Assembly: GCA_036563805.1 (NCBI GenBank)
Contig: DATCLS010000010.1
Span: forward strand, 19,054 to 83,053
Source: DATCLS01 sp036563805
GTDB taxonomy: Bacteria; Actinomycetota; Acidimicrobiia; Acidimicrobiales; VFJN01
Direction of reading: 5' to 3'
Length of the DNA: 64,000 nucleotides
The notes under the pieces are model-generated. The model made no database searches and had not been told where the DNA came from. It saw nothing but the letters and a program-made list of their open reading frames with translations. The position numbers and the translations under genes are program-made. Positions 36,406 through 44,694 of the stretch are shown in pieces; positions within the stretch are counted from its first letter, which is position 1; each line of letters starts with the position of its first letter.

Positions 36406-37905
36406 ATGCGGCTCCGGGCGGGCATGCGGGCGTCGGTGGTCGGCCTGGCGGCCGTGCTCGCCGCCGCGGCGTCGGCCGCCTGCGCCGAGCGCAGCGACCG
36501 CGTCGACGGCGACGACCTGGCCGGCGGCGCCGAGCGCGACCGGGCCGCGACGACCGCCCCGCCCGGGCCCGACGACGGTCTTGCCGCCGAGGCGGTGGGG
36601 GCCGCCGGGGTCGGCGACCCCTACTTCCCCGACGCCGGCAACGGCGGCTACGACGTCGCCCGTTACGTCCTCGACCTGGCCTGGACGCCCGGCTCGGACG
36701 GGTCCGGCCGGATCGAGGGCACGACGCGGGTGGAGGCGACCGCCACCCAGCCGCTGGCCCGCTTCCACCTCGACCTGGCCGGGCTCGACGTCGCCGAGGT
36801 CACCGTCGACGGCGAGCCGGCCACCGTCGCCCGCGAGGGCGAGCGCGAGCTGGTGATCACACCGGCGACGCCGATCGACGACGGCGCCGAGTTCGCGGCC
36901 GAGGTCCGCTACAGCGGGGTCCCCGAGCCCCTGCCGAATCGGGCCGACGTGCTCGAGCCGGGCTGGATCGACGACGGCCAGGAGGTCCACGTCCTGGCCG
37001 AACCCGACGGCGCCGCCACGTTCTTCCCCGTCAACGACCACCCGTCCGACAAGGCGGCCTACGAGCTGCGCATCACCGTCCCGGACGGCTTCGAGGTGGC
37101 GGCCAACGGCCGGCTGGCCGAGCGGGTCCCGGGAGAGGACGGCACCACCTGGGTGTACGAGGCCCCCGAGCCCATGGCCAGCTACCTGATCCAGGTGGTG
37201 ATCGGCGACCTCGAGCTGGTGGAGGAGGAGGGCCCGGGCGGCCTGCCCCTCCGCCACGCCTTCGACACCGACATCGCCGAGGTGGCCCGCGGCGCCACGG
37301 CCCGCACCGGCGAGATGGTCGAGGTCCTCGCCGACCTGTTCGGCCCCTACCCGTTCGCCACCTACGGGACCGCCGTGGTGGACGACTCGCTGGGGCTGGC
37401 GCTCGAGACCCAGACCCTCGCGATCTTCGGGCCCGACACCGTGCTCGACGAGTCGATCCAGGTCCACGAGCTGGCCCACCAGTGGTTCGGCAACCATGTG
37501 AGCCCGGCCACCTGGCAGGACATCTGGCTGAACGAGGGCTTCGCCGTCTACGCCTCGTGGCTGTGGGAGGAGGAGACCGGCGGGCTGTCGGCGGCGGAGA
37601 TCGCCGCCGCAGTGGCGGCCGAGGGCGGGTTCGACCGGCCGCCCGCCGACCCCGGCGCCGACCACCTGTTCGACGAGTCGGTGTACTTCCGCGGCGCCGT
37701 CACCCTGCACGTCCTCCGGCGGGAGCTGGGCGACGGCGCCTTCTTCCGGCTGCTGCGGACGTGGCTGGAGCGCTACGGCGGCGAGGCGGCGTCGACCGCC
37801 GACTTCGAGGCCCTGGCGGCCGAGGTCGCCGGCCGCGACCTGTCCGACCTGTTCGACGCCTGGCTCCGGGACGACACGATGCCCGACCTCGACGACTGGA
37901 GCTGA
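36406..37905 (+). CDS. M1-family metallopeptidase lipoprotein
   Basis: A 499-residue zinc aminopeptidase-like protein. The N-terminus has a hydrophobic signal ending LAAAASAAC, a plausible lipobox with the lipidated Cys near residue 26, so it should be anchored outside the cell membrane. The M1 catalytic motif is complete: His354, Glu355, His358 in HELAHQWFGNH and Glu377 in WLNEGFAVYASWLW, with an ETQTLAIFG stretch in place of the usual GAMEN. It is shorter than the 850-900 residue PepN type, lacking the C-terminal ERAP-like domain. Follows leuA by 21 bp but is functionally unrelated. Confidence 0.88.
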   Translation: MRLRAGMRASVVGLAAVLAAAASAACAERSDRVDGDDLAGGAERDRAATTAPPGPDDGLAAEAVGAAGVGDPYFPDAGNGGYDVARYVLDLAWTPGSDGSGRIEGTTRVEATATQPLARFHLDLAGLDVAEVTVDGEPATVAREGERELVITPATPIDDGAEFAAEVRYSGVPEPLPNRADVLEPGWIDDGQEVHVLAEPDGAATFFPVNDHPSDKAAYELRITVPDGFEVAANGRLAERVPGEDGTTWVYEAPEPMASYLIQVVIGDLELVEEEGPGGLPLRHAFDTDIAEVARGATARTGEMVEVLADLFGPYPFATYGTAVVDDSLGLALETQTLAIFGPDTVLDESIQVHELAHQWFGNHVSPATWQDIWLNEGFAVYASWLWEEETGGLSAAEIAAAVAAEGGFDRPPADPGADHLFDESVYFRGAVTLHVLRRELGDGAFFRLLRTWLERYGGEAASTADFEALAAEVAGRDLSDLFDAWLRDDTMPDLDDWS

Positions 37906-37976
37906 CGCCCGGGATCGACGCCCGGGGCGGACGACCGGGCCGCGATCCCACGGTTGGCGCGGGTCGTGTGCGGTTT

Positions 37977-37991
37977 GTAGTCGGCGACTAC
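37977..37991. promoter_or_regulatory. 15-bp palindrome upstream of the STAS gene
   Basis: GTAGTCG-G-CGACTAC, perfect 7-bp arms, 11-25 bp upstream of the STAS start. Possible regulator site or promoter element; no recognised consensus. Confidence 0.35.
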
Positions 37992-38001
37992 GGTTCGGCG
38001 C

Positions 38002-38322
38002 GTGAGTGAGCCGGTCAACCTGGAGATCGTCGAGCGTTCAGGCGAGCAGGTGGTGGCGCGTCTCGGCGGCGACCTCGACATCGTCACCTCGGAGGACGTG
38101 AAGCGCGAGCTGGCCGAGGTGCTGGACTCCGGCGCCGCGTCGCTCAGCCTCGACCTCAGCGACGTACGGTTCGTCGACTCCAGCGGCCTGGGCGCGCTGG
38201 TGGCGGTCCACCGCCACGCCGAGGCCGCCGGCGCCCAGTTCACGGTCCGCAAGGTGCCGTCGCAGGTCCAGCGCCTGTTCGAGATCACCCGCCTCGACGA
38301 CCTGCTGACCGTCGAGCCGTGA
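38002..38322 (+). CDS. STAS-domain anti-sigma factor antagonist (RsbV-like)
   Basis: A 106-residue protein consisting of one STAS domain: ERSGEQVVARLGGDLDIVTSEDVKRELAEVLDSGAASLSLDLSDVRFVDSSGLGALVAVHRHAEA. Ser60-Ser61 in DVRFVDSSGLG match the phosphorylated serine position of SpoIIAA/RsbV. In that system the dephosphorylated antagonist binds the anti-sigma kinase and frees the sigma factor. Here a sigma factor and two RsbW-like genes lie immediately downstream, the first two on the opposite strand, so all four probably form one switch. Starts with GTG. Confidence 0.88.
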   Translation: MSEPVNLEIVERSGEQVVARLGGDLDIVTSEDVKRELAEVLDSGAASLSLDLSDVRFVDSSGLGALVAVHRHAEAAGAQFTVRKVPSQVQRLFEITRLDDLLTVEP

Positions 38323-38374
38323 CCGTCGTGGCCTGACCCGCCGGGCCTCACCGGCGCACCCCTCCGCTGGGGGT

Positions 38375-39124
38375 TCAGCGGTCGAGCGCCTCCCGCAGCT
38401 CGATCAGGCACCGTCGGATCAGCCGGGACACGTGCATCTGGCTGATCCCGAGGCGCTCGGCGATCTCGCTCTGGGTCATCTCCTCGTAGAAGCGCAGGCG
38501 GATGATCTCGGCCTCGCGGGCCGGCAGCGTCTGCAGCAGCTGGCCGACCAGCATGCGCAGCTCGACGGGCCGGCTGGGGACGTCGGGGCCGGCCAGGCGC
38601 TCGGCCAGCGGCGCGCTGTCCTCGTCGCCGGGGCGCCGGGCGTCGAGGCTGGTGGCCCGGTAGGCGGCGCCGGCCTCCATGGCGTCGAGCACCTCGTCCT
38701 CGGACAGGTCCAGCTCCTGGGCCAGCTCGCTGACGCTCGGCGGGCGCCCGAGCCGGGCCGACAGAGCGGTGGTGGCCCGCCGCAGGTCGAGGTGGCGCTC
38801 CTGGGCGCTGCGGGGCGGCCGGACCGCCCACGTGCGGTCGCGGAAGTAGCGCTTGATCTCGCCGTTGACCGTGCGGCTGGCGAACGACGAGAAAGGGATG
38901 CCCCGGTCGGGGTCGAACCGCTCCACGGCCTTCAGCGTGCCCAGCATGGCGATCTGGACGAGGTCGTCGAGCTCGACGCCCCGCCCCCGGTAGTCGTGGG
39001 CGATCGAGGCCGCCAGGCCGCGATGGGCCTCGACCAGGCGGTTCCGGAGCGCCCGCTGCCGGGTCTCCCGGTACTCGCGGAAGAGCTGGTCCAGGTCTTC
39101 GCTCGGTGCGTCAGGCTCGGTCAT
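38375..39124 (-). CDS. Sigma-B/F-type stress sigma factor
   Basis: A 249-residue group-3 sigma factor (SigB/SigF/FliA-like). Region 2: LVEAHRGLAASIAHDYRGRGVELDDLVQIAMLGTLKAVERFDPDRGIPFSSFASRTVNGEIKRYFRD; region 3: RPPRSAQERHLDLRRATTALSARLGRPPSVSELAQELDLSEDEVLDAM; region 4: LLQTLPAREAEIIRLRFYEEMTQSEIAERLGISQMHVSRLIRRCL. Its ATG overlaps the stop of the upstream anti-sigma-like gene by 4 bp (ATGA), indicating coupled synthesis of the pair. Such factors usually direct general stress or developmental genes with GTTT/GGGTA promoters. Confidence 0.92.
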   Translation of the reverse strand: MTEPDAPSEDLDQLFREYRETRQRALRNRLVEAHRGLAASIAHDYRGRGVELDDLVQIAMLGTLKAVERFDPDRGIPFSSFASRTVNGEIKRYFRDRTWAVRPPRSAQERHLDLRRATTALSARLGRPPSVSELAQELDLSEDEVLDAMEAGAAYRATSLDARRPGDEDSAPLAERLAGPDVPSRPVELRMLVGQLLQTLPAREAEIIRLRFYEEMTQSEIAERLGISQMHVSRLIRRCLIELREALDR

Positions 39125-39510
39125 GCGGGAGTGCGGGCCCGCTTGACCAGGCGGAATCGTCGCGTGTCACCGTCGACGGCGAACTCGTGCTCGTCGACGA
39201 CGACCCGCAAGATCTCGAGCGCCAGGTCATCGGTCGGGGCTTCGGACGTGGCCGCGGCGGCCACCCGCACCTCGCCGCTGACGGAGACCCACCCGGCCGA
39301 ACGTTCGTAGGTCACCTCCGCCCGCTGTGACGGGTCCTCCGAGCCCTCGATCAGCAGGGCCACCAGCTCGCTCACCGCGATCCGCAGGTCCTCAGTGTCG
39401 TCGATGCTGAGGCCCGCGTCGGCCGCCACGCCTGCGGCGACGAGCCGGGCGAGGCGGACCGAGCCCGGCTCGGCCGGCAACGTGAGCTGAACCGGAAGGT
39501 GGGACGCCAT
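39121..39510 (-). CDS. RsbW-like protein with degenerate ATP site
   Basis: A 129-residue protein from ATG 39510. The pattern LPAEPGSVRLARLVAAGVAADAGLSIDDTEDLRIAVSELVALLIEG matches the N-terminal half of the RsbW/SpoIIAB HATPase fold, but where an active kinase has ELVxNAxxH (N-box) this one has ELVALLIEGS, and no DxGxG box is visible. So the Bergerat ATP site appears lost. It overlaps the sigma gene by ATGA and is probably its dedicated binding partner, perhaps without kinase activity. The longer open frame upstream is not supported by homology. Confidence 0.7.
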   Translation of the reverse strand: MASHLPVQLTLPAEPGSVRLARLVAAGVAADAGLSIDDTEDLRIAVSELVALLIEGSEDPSQRAEVTYERSAGWVSVSGEVRVAAAATSEAPTDDLALEILRVVVDEHEFAVDGDTRRFRLVKRARTPA

Positions 39511-39622
39511 CGGCCCTGCACTGTAGGCGGCCTCTCGGGGGGCGGTGACAGCGGCGCTCTCGGTGACAAAACTCCTGGTGGTGGGGTAGTTACGCTCCGT
39601 CGTATCACGCAACGGGGCGTTT

Positions 39623-40108
39623 GTGAGCATCTGCACGCGGGTACGGCCCCTGGCGATGCAACTGCTGGCCAGCACCACGTTCCGTCGCGACCCGACGGCC
39701 GTGCCCGCGGCCAGGAAGTTCGTGCGCACCGTCCTCGCGTCCCTCGACCTCACCGACGACGCCCAGGAGCGGCTCGTCCTGGCGGCCGCCGAGGCGTGCA
39801 ACAACGTGGTCCTCCACGCGGACTGCGACACGTTCACCGTGACCGTGTCCCGCGACGACCGGTCGTGCGTCATCGACGTGACCGACTCGGGGCACGGGTT
39901 CTACGTCCCGTCGTCGTTCGACATGCCCCCGGCCAGCGAGGTGGGCCGCCGTGGGCTGGCGCTCATGCAGGCGCTGGTCGACCGGGTCCGGGTGGCCAGC
40001 TCGCCCATGGGCACCGCGGTCATGCTGTGCCAGGCGCTGGCCAACAGCGGCGCGGCCGCCGCCAACGGCACCGCCGCCGCGGCCATGCCCGGGCGCGCCG
40101 CCGGCTGA
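39623..40108 (+). CDS. RsbW-like anti-sigma kinase (HATPase)
   Basis: Up to 161 residues (GTG 39623), or about 150 from ATG 39656, where homology begins (MQLLASTTFRRDPTAVPAARKFVRTVLASLDLTDDAQERLVLAAAEACNNVVLHA). It keeps the N-box EACNNVVLHA with Asn, the G1 box DVTDSGHGF and GRRGLALMQALVDRV, so it should bind ATP and could phosphorylate the STAS protein. Together with the degenerate RsbW-like neighbour this gives one catalytic and one apparently non-catalytic partner. Divergent from the degenerate copy across ~110 bp. Confidence 0.82.
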   Translation: MSICTRVRPLAMQLLASTTFRRDPTAVPAARKFVRTVLASLDLTDDAQERLVLAAAEACNNVVLHADCDTFTVTVSRDDRSCVIDVTDSGHGFYVPSSFDMPPASEVGRRGLALMQALVDRVRVASSPMGTAVMLCQALANSGAAAANGTAAAAMPGRAAG

Positions 40109-40130
40109 CCGGGCCCGCCGCCTGACCGGA

Positions 40131-40162
40131 GCCATCCGGCGGGCCGGAGCCAGCCGGATGGC
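40131..40162. terminator. Hairpin between RsbW-like gene and leuD
   Basis: GCCATCCGGC (40131-40140) pairs perfectly with GCCGGATGGC (40153-40162), 10 bp, 12-nt loop, between convergent genes. No T-run. Confidence 0.5.
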
Positions 40163-40216
40163 CGGGCCACGAGATCGTCGAGCGGCGCGGTGGGGCGGCT
40201 CGGCGGGCCGGGTCGG

Positions 40217-40819
40217 TCAGACCGGCTCCGTCACCCGGGGCATCCAGCCGGGCCGCCGCTGTTCGTAGGCTGCGATGGCGTCCTCGTTGCGGAGCGTGAT
40301 GCCGATGTCGTCGAGCCCCTCGAGGAAGCGCTCGCGGGTGGCGTCGTCGAGCGGGAACGGGCACTCGATGCCGGCGGCGGGCGCGGAGAGCGTGCGGCGC
40401 TCGACGTCGATCGTGACCTCGAGGTCGGGGTCGGCCTCGACGGCCCGCATCAGCCGCTCACCGACCTCGGGCGGCACCACGACCGGCACCAGGCCGTTCT
40501 TGGTGGCGTTGTTGCGGAAGATGTCACCGAAGCGGGGGCTGACCACGGCCCGGAACCCGTAGTCGAGGATCGCCCACACGGCGTGCTCCCGCGACGATCC
40601 GGTCCCGAAGTTGGGGCCCGCCACCAGGATGCGGGCGTTGGCGTAGCGCTCGTCGTTGAGCACGAAGTCGCGGTCGTCGCGCCAGGTCGAGAACAGGCCC
40701 CGGCCGAAGCCGGTGCGCTCGACCCGCTTGAGCCAGTCGGCTGGGATGATCTGGTCGGTGTCGACGTCGGAGCGGTCGAGGGGGACGGCGGTCCCCTGCA
40801 CGATGCGGACGGCTTCCAT
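40217..40819 (-). CDS. leuD: 3-isopropylmalate dehydratase small subunit
   Basis: A 200-residue swivelling-domain subunit of isopropylmalate isomerase. Landmarks: VPLDRSDVDTDQIIPADWLKRVERTGFGRGLF near the N-terminus, VAGPNFGTGSSREHAVWAILDYGFRAVVSPRFGDIFRNNATKNGLVPV (active-site GTGSSREHA loop). Start ATG 40819, 14 bp downstream of the leuC stop; the frame is open further but inside leuC. In this organism LeuCD may also serve citramalate isomerisation for isoleucine, since cimA is present. Confidence 0.95.
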   Translation of the reverse strand: MEAVRIVQGTAVPLDRSDVDTDQIIPADWLKRVERTGFGRGLFSTWRDDRDFVLNDERYANARILVAGPNFGTGSSREHAVWAILDYGFRAVVSPRFGDIFRNNATKNGLVPVVVPPEVGERLMRAVEADPDLEVTIDVERRTLSAPAAGIECPFPLDDATRERFLEGLDDIGITLRNEDAIAAYEQRRPGWMPRVTEPV

Positions 40820-40833
40820 GGCTCTCTCCGGTC

Positions 40834-42240
40834 TCAGTCCAGGTCGGCGGGGGTGGCGAACGTGCCGGCGACGGCGGTGGCGGCGGCGACGGCCGGGGAC
40901 ACGAGGTGCGTGCGGCCGCCCCGCCCCTGGCGGCCCTCGAAGTTGCGGTTGCTGGTCGAGGCCGACCGCTCGCCGGGGGCGAGCTTGTCGGGGTTCATGG
41001 CCAGGCACATCGAGCAGCCGGGCTCGCGCCACTCGAAGCCCGCCGCGGTCAGCACCTTGTCGAGGCCCTCGGCCTCGGCCTGGGCCTTGACCGCGTGCGA
41101 GCCCGGCACCACCAGCGTCCGCACGCCGGGCGCCACGCGCCGGCCCTCGGCCACCGCGGCCGCGGCCCGCAGGTCCTCGATCCGGCTGTTGGTGCACGAC
41201 CCGATGAACACGGTGTCGACCCGGACGTCGCGCATCGGCGTGCCGGGCTCGAGGCCCATGTACTCGAGCGCCCGCTGGGCGGCGTTGCGCTCGGACGGGT
41301 CGGCGAACTCGTCGGGGGAGGGCACGGTGCCGGTGATGGGGACGACCTGGCCGGGGTTGGTGCCCCAGGTCACGTGGGGCACGATCTCGGCCGCGTCCAG
41401 CTCGACCTCCTTGTCGAACGTCGCCCCCTCGTCGGTGGGCAGCGTCCGCCAGTCGTCGAGCGCCTGCTCCCAGGCGGCGCCGGTGGGGGCGTGGCGCCGG
41501 CCCTCGAGGTAGGCGAACGTCACGTCGTCGGGGGCGATCAGGCCCGCCTTGGCGCCGGCCTCGATCGACATGTTGCACACGGTCATCCGGCCCTCCATCG
41601 AGAGCGACCGGATCGTGCTGCCCCGGTACTCGATGATCGAGCCGATGCCGCCGCCCGTGCCGATGCGGCCGATGATGGCGAGGATCACGTCCTTGGCCGT
41701 GGCGCCGGCCGGCAGCTCGCCCTCGACGGTCACGGCCATCGTGCCCGGCCGCTGCTGGGGGAGGGTCTGCGTGGCCAGCACGTGCTCGACCTCGCTGGTG
41801 CCGATGCCGAACGCCAGCGCCCCGAACGCCCCGTGGGTCGAGGTGTGGCTGTCGCCGCACACGACGGTCATGCCCGGCTGGGTCAGGCCCTGCTCGGGGC
41901 CGATGATGTGGACGATGCCCTGGCCGGCGTCGCCCATGGCGTAGCAGGTGATGCCGAACTCGGCGCAGTTCTTGCGGAGCACCTCCATCTGCTTGGCCGA
42001 GATCGGGTCCGCGATCGGCTGGTCGAGGCCGGTGGTCGGCACGTTGTGGTCCATCGTCGCCACGGTGAGGTCGGACCGGCGGACCGTGCGGCCGGCGAGC
42101 CGCAGGCCGTCGAACGCCTGGGGCGAGGTCACCTCGTGGACCAGGTGGAGGTCGATGTACAGCAGGTCGGGTTCGCCGTCGCCCGAGCGGACGACGTGCC
42201 GGTCCCAGACCTTCTCGCTCAACGTGCGCGGTGTGGCCAT
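40834..42240 (-). CDS. leuC: 3-isopropylmalate dehydratase large subunit
   Basis: A 468-residue aconitase-family subunit carrying a [4Fe-4S] cluster; it isomerises 2- to 3-isopropylmalate with LeuD. Cluster cysteines are in VFIGSCTNSRIEDL and GCSMCLAMNPDKL; VVCGDSHTSTHGAFGALAFGIGTSEVEHVLATQTL and FDKEVELDAAEIVPHVTWGTNPGQV are family motifs. It starts 63 bp from the divergent IclR regulator gene with a palindrome between them. First gene of leuCD. Confidence 0.96.
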   Translation of the reverse strand: MATPRTLSEKVWDRHVVRSGDGEPDLLYIDLHLVHEVTSPQAFDGLRLAGRTVRRSDLTVATMDHNVPTTGLDQPIADPISAKQMEVLRKNCAEFGITCYAMGDAGQGIVHIIGPEQGLTQPGMTVVCGDSHTSTHGAFGALAFGIGTSEVEHVLATQTLPQQRPGTMAVTVEGELPAGATAKDVILAIIGRIGTGGGIGSIIEYRGSTIRSLSMEGRMTVCNMSIEAGAKAGLIAPDDVTFAYLEGRRHAPTGAAWEQALDDWRTLPTDEGATFDKEVELDAAEIVPHVTWGTNPGQVVPITGTVPSPDEFADPSERNAAQRALEYMGLEPGTPMRDVRVDTVFIGSCTNSRIEDLRAAAAVAEGRRVAPGVRTLVVPGSHAVKAQAEAEGLDKVLTAAGFEWREPGCSMCLAMNPDKLAPGERSASTSNRNFEGRQGRGGRTHLVSPAVAAATAVAGTFATPADLD

Positions 42241-42254
42241 CGGACTGTGCTCCG

Positions 42255-42269
42255 TCTCAAATAGTGAGA
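42255..42269. promoter_or_regulatory. Putative operator between leuC and the IclR regulator
   Basis: TCTCA (42255-42259), AATAG spacer, TGAGA (42265-42269): a perfect 5-bp-arm palindrome 15 bp upstream of leuC in an AT-rich patch. The position fits an IclR-type dimer controlling both leuCD and itself. Confidence 0.5.
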
Positions 42270-42303
42270 TGTCGTTCTCGCAAGATGGACTAGCCTAAGC
42301 CGC

Positions 42304-42930
42304 GTGGGTGTCGTGGACAAGACGGTTGCGGTGCTCGGGGCGCTGGAGGCCGGGCCCCGGACGCTGGCCGAGCTGGTGGCCGCCACCGGCCTGTCCCGGG
42401 CCACGGCCCACCGGCTGGCCGTGGCGCTCGAGGCCCACGGCCTGGTCCGGCGCGACGACGAGGGCCGGTTCGCTCTCGGTCTGCGCCTGATCGGCCTCGG
42501 CCACGCCGCCGCCGAGGCCGTTCCCGGGTGGGTGCACGCCCGGCCGGCGCTCGAGTGGCTGCGCGCCGAGACCGGCGAGTCGGTCCAGCTGTTCGTGCGC
42601 GACGGCGACGAGCGGGTGTGCGTCGAGTCGCTGGAGGCCGACCACGAGCTGCGCACGATCGTGCCGGTCGGGGCCCGCTTCCCGCTCGACCGGGGCTCGG
42701 GCGGCCGGGCCCTCACCGCCCCGCCCGACGGGGGCGGCTGGGTGGAGAGCGTGGCCGAGCGGGCCCCGGGCGTGGCCTCGGTCAGCGCGCCGGTGCGGGG
42801 GCCCGGCGGCCGGGTGGTGGCGGCGGTGAGCGTGAGCGGGCCCGCCGACCGGCTCACCCCCAGCCCCGGCGCCCGCTACGGCGCCGCGGTCGTCGAGGCC
42901 GCCGGCCGCATCTCGGCGCGGCTGTCCTGA
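42304..42930 (+). CDS. IclR-family regulator, likely LtbR/NdgR-type controller of leuCD
   Basis: A 208-residue IclR regulator. Residues about 1-60 are the winged helix (VVDKTVAVLGALEAGPRTLAELVAATGLSRATAHRLAVALEAHGLVRRDDEGRFALG), the rest is the ligand-binding GAF-like domain (LEWLRAETGESVQLFVRDGDERVCVESLEADHELRTIVPVGARFPLDRGSGGRAL). In corynebacteria and streptomycetes the IclR protein divergent from leuCD (LtbR/NdgR) represses it in response to leucine or related signals; the same layout here suggests orthology. Its GTG follows a TAGCCT -10-like box by 7 bp, so a leaderless mRNA is plausible. Confidence 0.88.
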   Translation: MGVVDKTVAVLGALEAGPRTLAELVAATGLSRATAHRLAVALEAHGLVRRDDEGRFALGLRLIGLGHAAAEAVPGWVHARPALEWLRAETGESVQLFVRDGDERVCVESLEADHELRTIVPVGARFPLDRGSGGRALTAPPDGGGWVESVAERAPGVASVSAPVRGPGGRVVAAVSVSGPADRLTPSPGARYGAAVVEAAGRISARLS

Positions 42931-42993
42931 CCCGACGGCACCGCCGGCATCAGCCCAGCCGGCTTGGTCGCCCTGGTTGTGGTCGGCCCGGGG

Positions 42994-44532
42994 TCAGCCC
43001 ACCTGGCGGGAGCGGCCCTCCCAGTAGGGGGCGCGGAGCTTGAACTTCTGCAGCTTGCCGGTGGCGGTGCGGGGCAGGGCGTCGCGCACCTCGACCGAGG
43101 TCGGGCACTTGTAGTGGGCGAGGCGGTCGCGGCAGAAGGCGATCAGCTCCTCCTCGGTGGCCGACCGGCCCTCGGCGAACACGACCAGCGCCTTCACCGT
43201 CTCGCCCCAGCGCGCGTGGGGCACGCCGATCACCGCCACCTCGGCGACGGCCGGGTGCGAGTACAGCGTGTCCTCCACCTCGATCGACGACACGTTCTCG
43301 CCGCCCGAGATGATCACGTCCTTCTTGCGGTCGGAGATCGTCAGGTAGCCCTGGTCGTCGATCGAGCCCCCGTCGCCGGTGTGGAACCAGCCGTCGCGGA
43401 TCGCCTCGTCCGTGGCCTCGGGCTGGTTCCAGTAGCCGGCCAGCACCACGTTCGACCGGGCCAGCACCTCGCCCTCGTCGTCCACCCGGAGGCGCACGCC
43501 GAGCGCCGGCGCCCCGGCCCGGCCCAGCAGCTCGGCCCGCTTGGCGGCGTCGAGGCCGTCCCACTCGGCCCGGCGCCGGTTCATGGTCAACAGCGGCGAG
43601 GTCTCGGTCAGGCCGTAGATCTGGATGAACTCCCAGCCTAGCTCGGTCTCGATGCGCTCGATGGTCTGGGTCGGGGGTGGAGCGCCGGCCACCACGATGC
43701 GGACCCGGTCGCGACCGGGCACCGGCCCGTCCCAGCGGCCGGCGGCGTCGAGGATGGCGGCGCACACGGCCGGCGCCCCGCACAGCAGGGTCACGCCGTG
43801 GCGCTCGACGCGCCGGAGGATCTCGGCCCCGTCGATCTTGCGGATCACGACCTGGGTGGCGCCCATGCCGGCCAGGGCGTACGGCATGCCCCAGCCGTTG
43901 CAGTGGAACATCGGCAGCGTGTGCAGGTACACGTCGCGGTCGCTCACCCCGGTCTGCCAGCCGAAGGTGGCGGCGTTGATCCACAGGTTGCGGTGGGTGA
44001 GCTGCACGCCCTTGGGGCGGGCGGTGGTGCCGCTCGTGTAGTTGATCGTGGCCGTGGCGTCCTCGTCGGGCTCCTCCCATGGCTCTGGCTCGGCCGTCGT
44101 CTCGGGCCACACCACGTCGTCGCCCTCGCCCAGCACCACCCGGTGCTCGGCGGTGACGCCGGCCAGGGCCTCGTCGAGCTCGGGGTCGACGAGCAGCATC
44201 CGGCTGCCCGAGTGCTCGACGATGTAGCGGACCTCCTCCGCGTTGAGCCGGAAGTTGATCGGCACCAGCACACGGCCCCAGGCCGACACGCCGAAGAACG
44301 ACACGAGCAGGCGGGCGGCGTTGGGCGACACGATGGCCACCCGCTCGCCCCGGCCGATGCCCAAGGCGTCGAGGGCGGCGGCCTGGCGCCGGGCCAGGTC
44401 GGCCACCTGACGGTAGGACAGCGCGCCCCACGGCGAGGCCGGCTGGTCGGGCTCGTCGGCCACGCCCGTGCGGTCGGGGTAGACGACCTCGGCCCGCTCG
44501 AGGTGGTCGGCGATGGTCAGCGGAACACGCAT
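42994..44532 (-). CDS. Acyl-CoA ligase (AMP-binding)
   Basis: A 512-residue ANL-superfamily enzyme. The phosphate-binding TINYTSGTTARPKGVQLTHRN lies at about residue 162; FIQIYGLTETSPLLT, GWFHTGDGGSIDDQGYLTISDRKKDVIISGGENVSSIEVED and the C-terminal PRTATGKLQKFKLR are intact. It is closer to medium-chain or aromatic acyl-CoA ligases than to very long-chain FadD, but the substrate cannot be fixed. Its neighbours (IclR regulator, greA) give no pathway link. A second ligase of this type is at 11.3-13.0 kb. Confidence 0.86.
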   Translation of the reverse strand: MRVPLTIADHLERAEVVYPDRTGVADEPDQPASPWGALSYRQVADLARRQAAALDALGIGRGERVAIVSPNAARLLVSFFGVSAWGRVLVPINFRLNAEEVRYIVEHSGSRMLLVDPELDEALAGVTAEHRVVLGEGDDVVWPETTAEPEPWEEPDEDATATINYTSGTTARPKGVQLTHRNLWINAATFGWQTGVSDRDVYLHTLPMFHCNGWGMPYALAGMGATQVVIRKIDGAEILRRVERHGVTLLCGAPAVCAAILDAAGRWDGPVPGRDRVRIVVAGAPPPTQTIERIETELGWEFIQIYGLTETSPLLTMNRRRAEWDGLDAAKRAELLGRAGAPALGVRLRVDDEGEVLARSNVVLAGYWNQPEATDEAIRDGWFHTGDGGSIDDQGYLTISDRKKDVIISGGENVSSIEVEDTLYSHPAVAEVAVIGVPHARWGETVKALVVFAEGRSATEEELIAFCRDRLAHYKCPTSVEVRDALPRTATGKLQKFKLRAPYWEGRSRQVG

Positions 44533-44655
44533 CTGAGGCCCCCCTCGTTCCGGTTGGCCCCAGTGTTACCCGACGGCCCGCCGTCCGTACCGGGGTCGGT
44601 CCTGACCTGGGCTGATGTGGGCCGCGACGAGGACCCGAGGGGGACCGCGGCGGCC

Positions 44656-44690
44656 GTGCGGGCCGGGGCCCGGCGGGCCCCGGCCCGCAC
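44656..44690 (-). terminator. Strong hairpin just after greA
   Basis: GTGCGGGCCGGGGCCC (44656-44671) and GGGCCCCGGCCCGCAC (44675-44690): perfect 16-bp arms with a 3-nt loop, 4 bp past the greA stop. No T-run. Confidence 0.7.
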
Positions 44691-44694
44691 GCGG

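Noticed and set aside
39511..39873. Extended start for the degenerate RsbW-like gene
   Set aside because: The frame is open upstream but runs into the divergent kinase gene and has no homology; ATG 39510 fits the family start.
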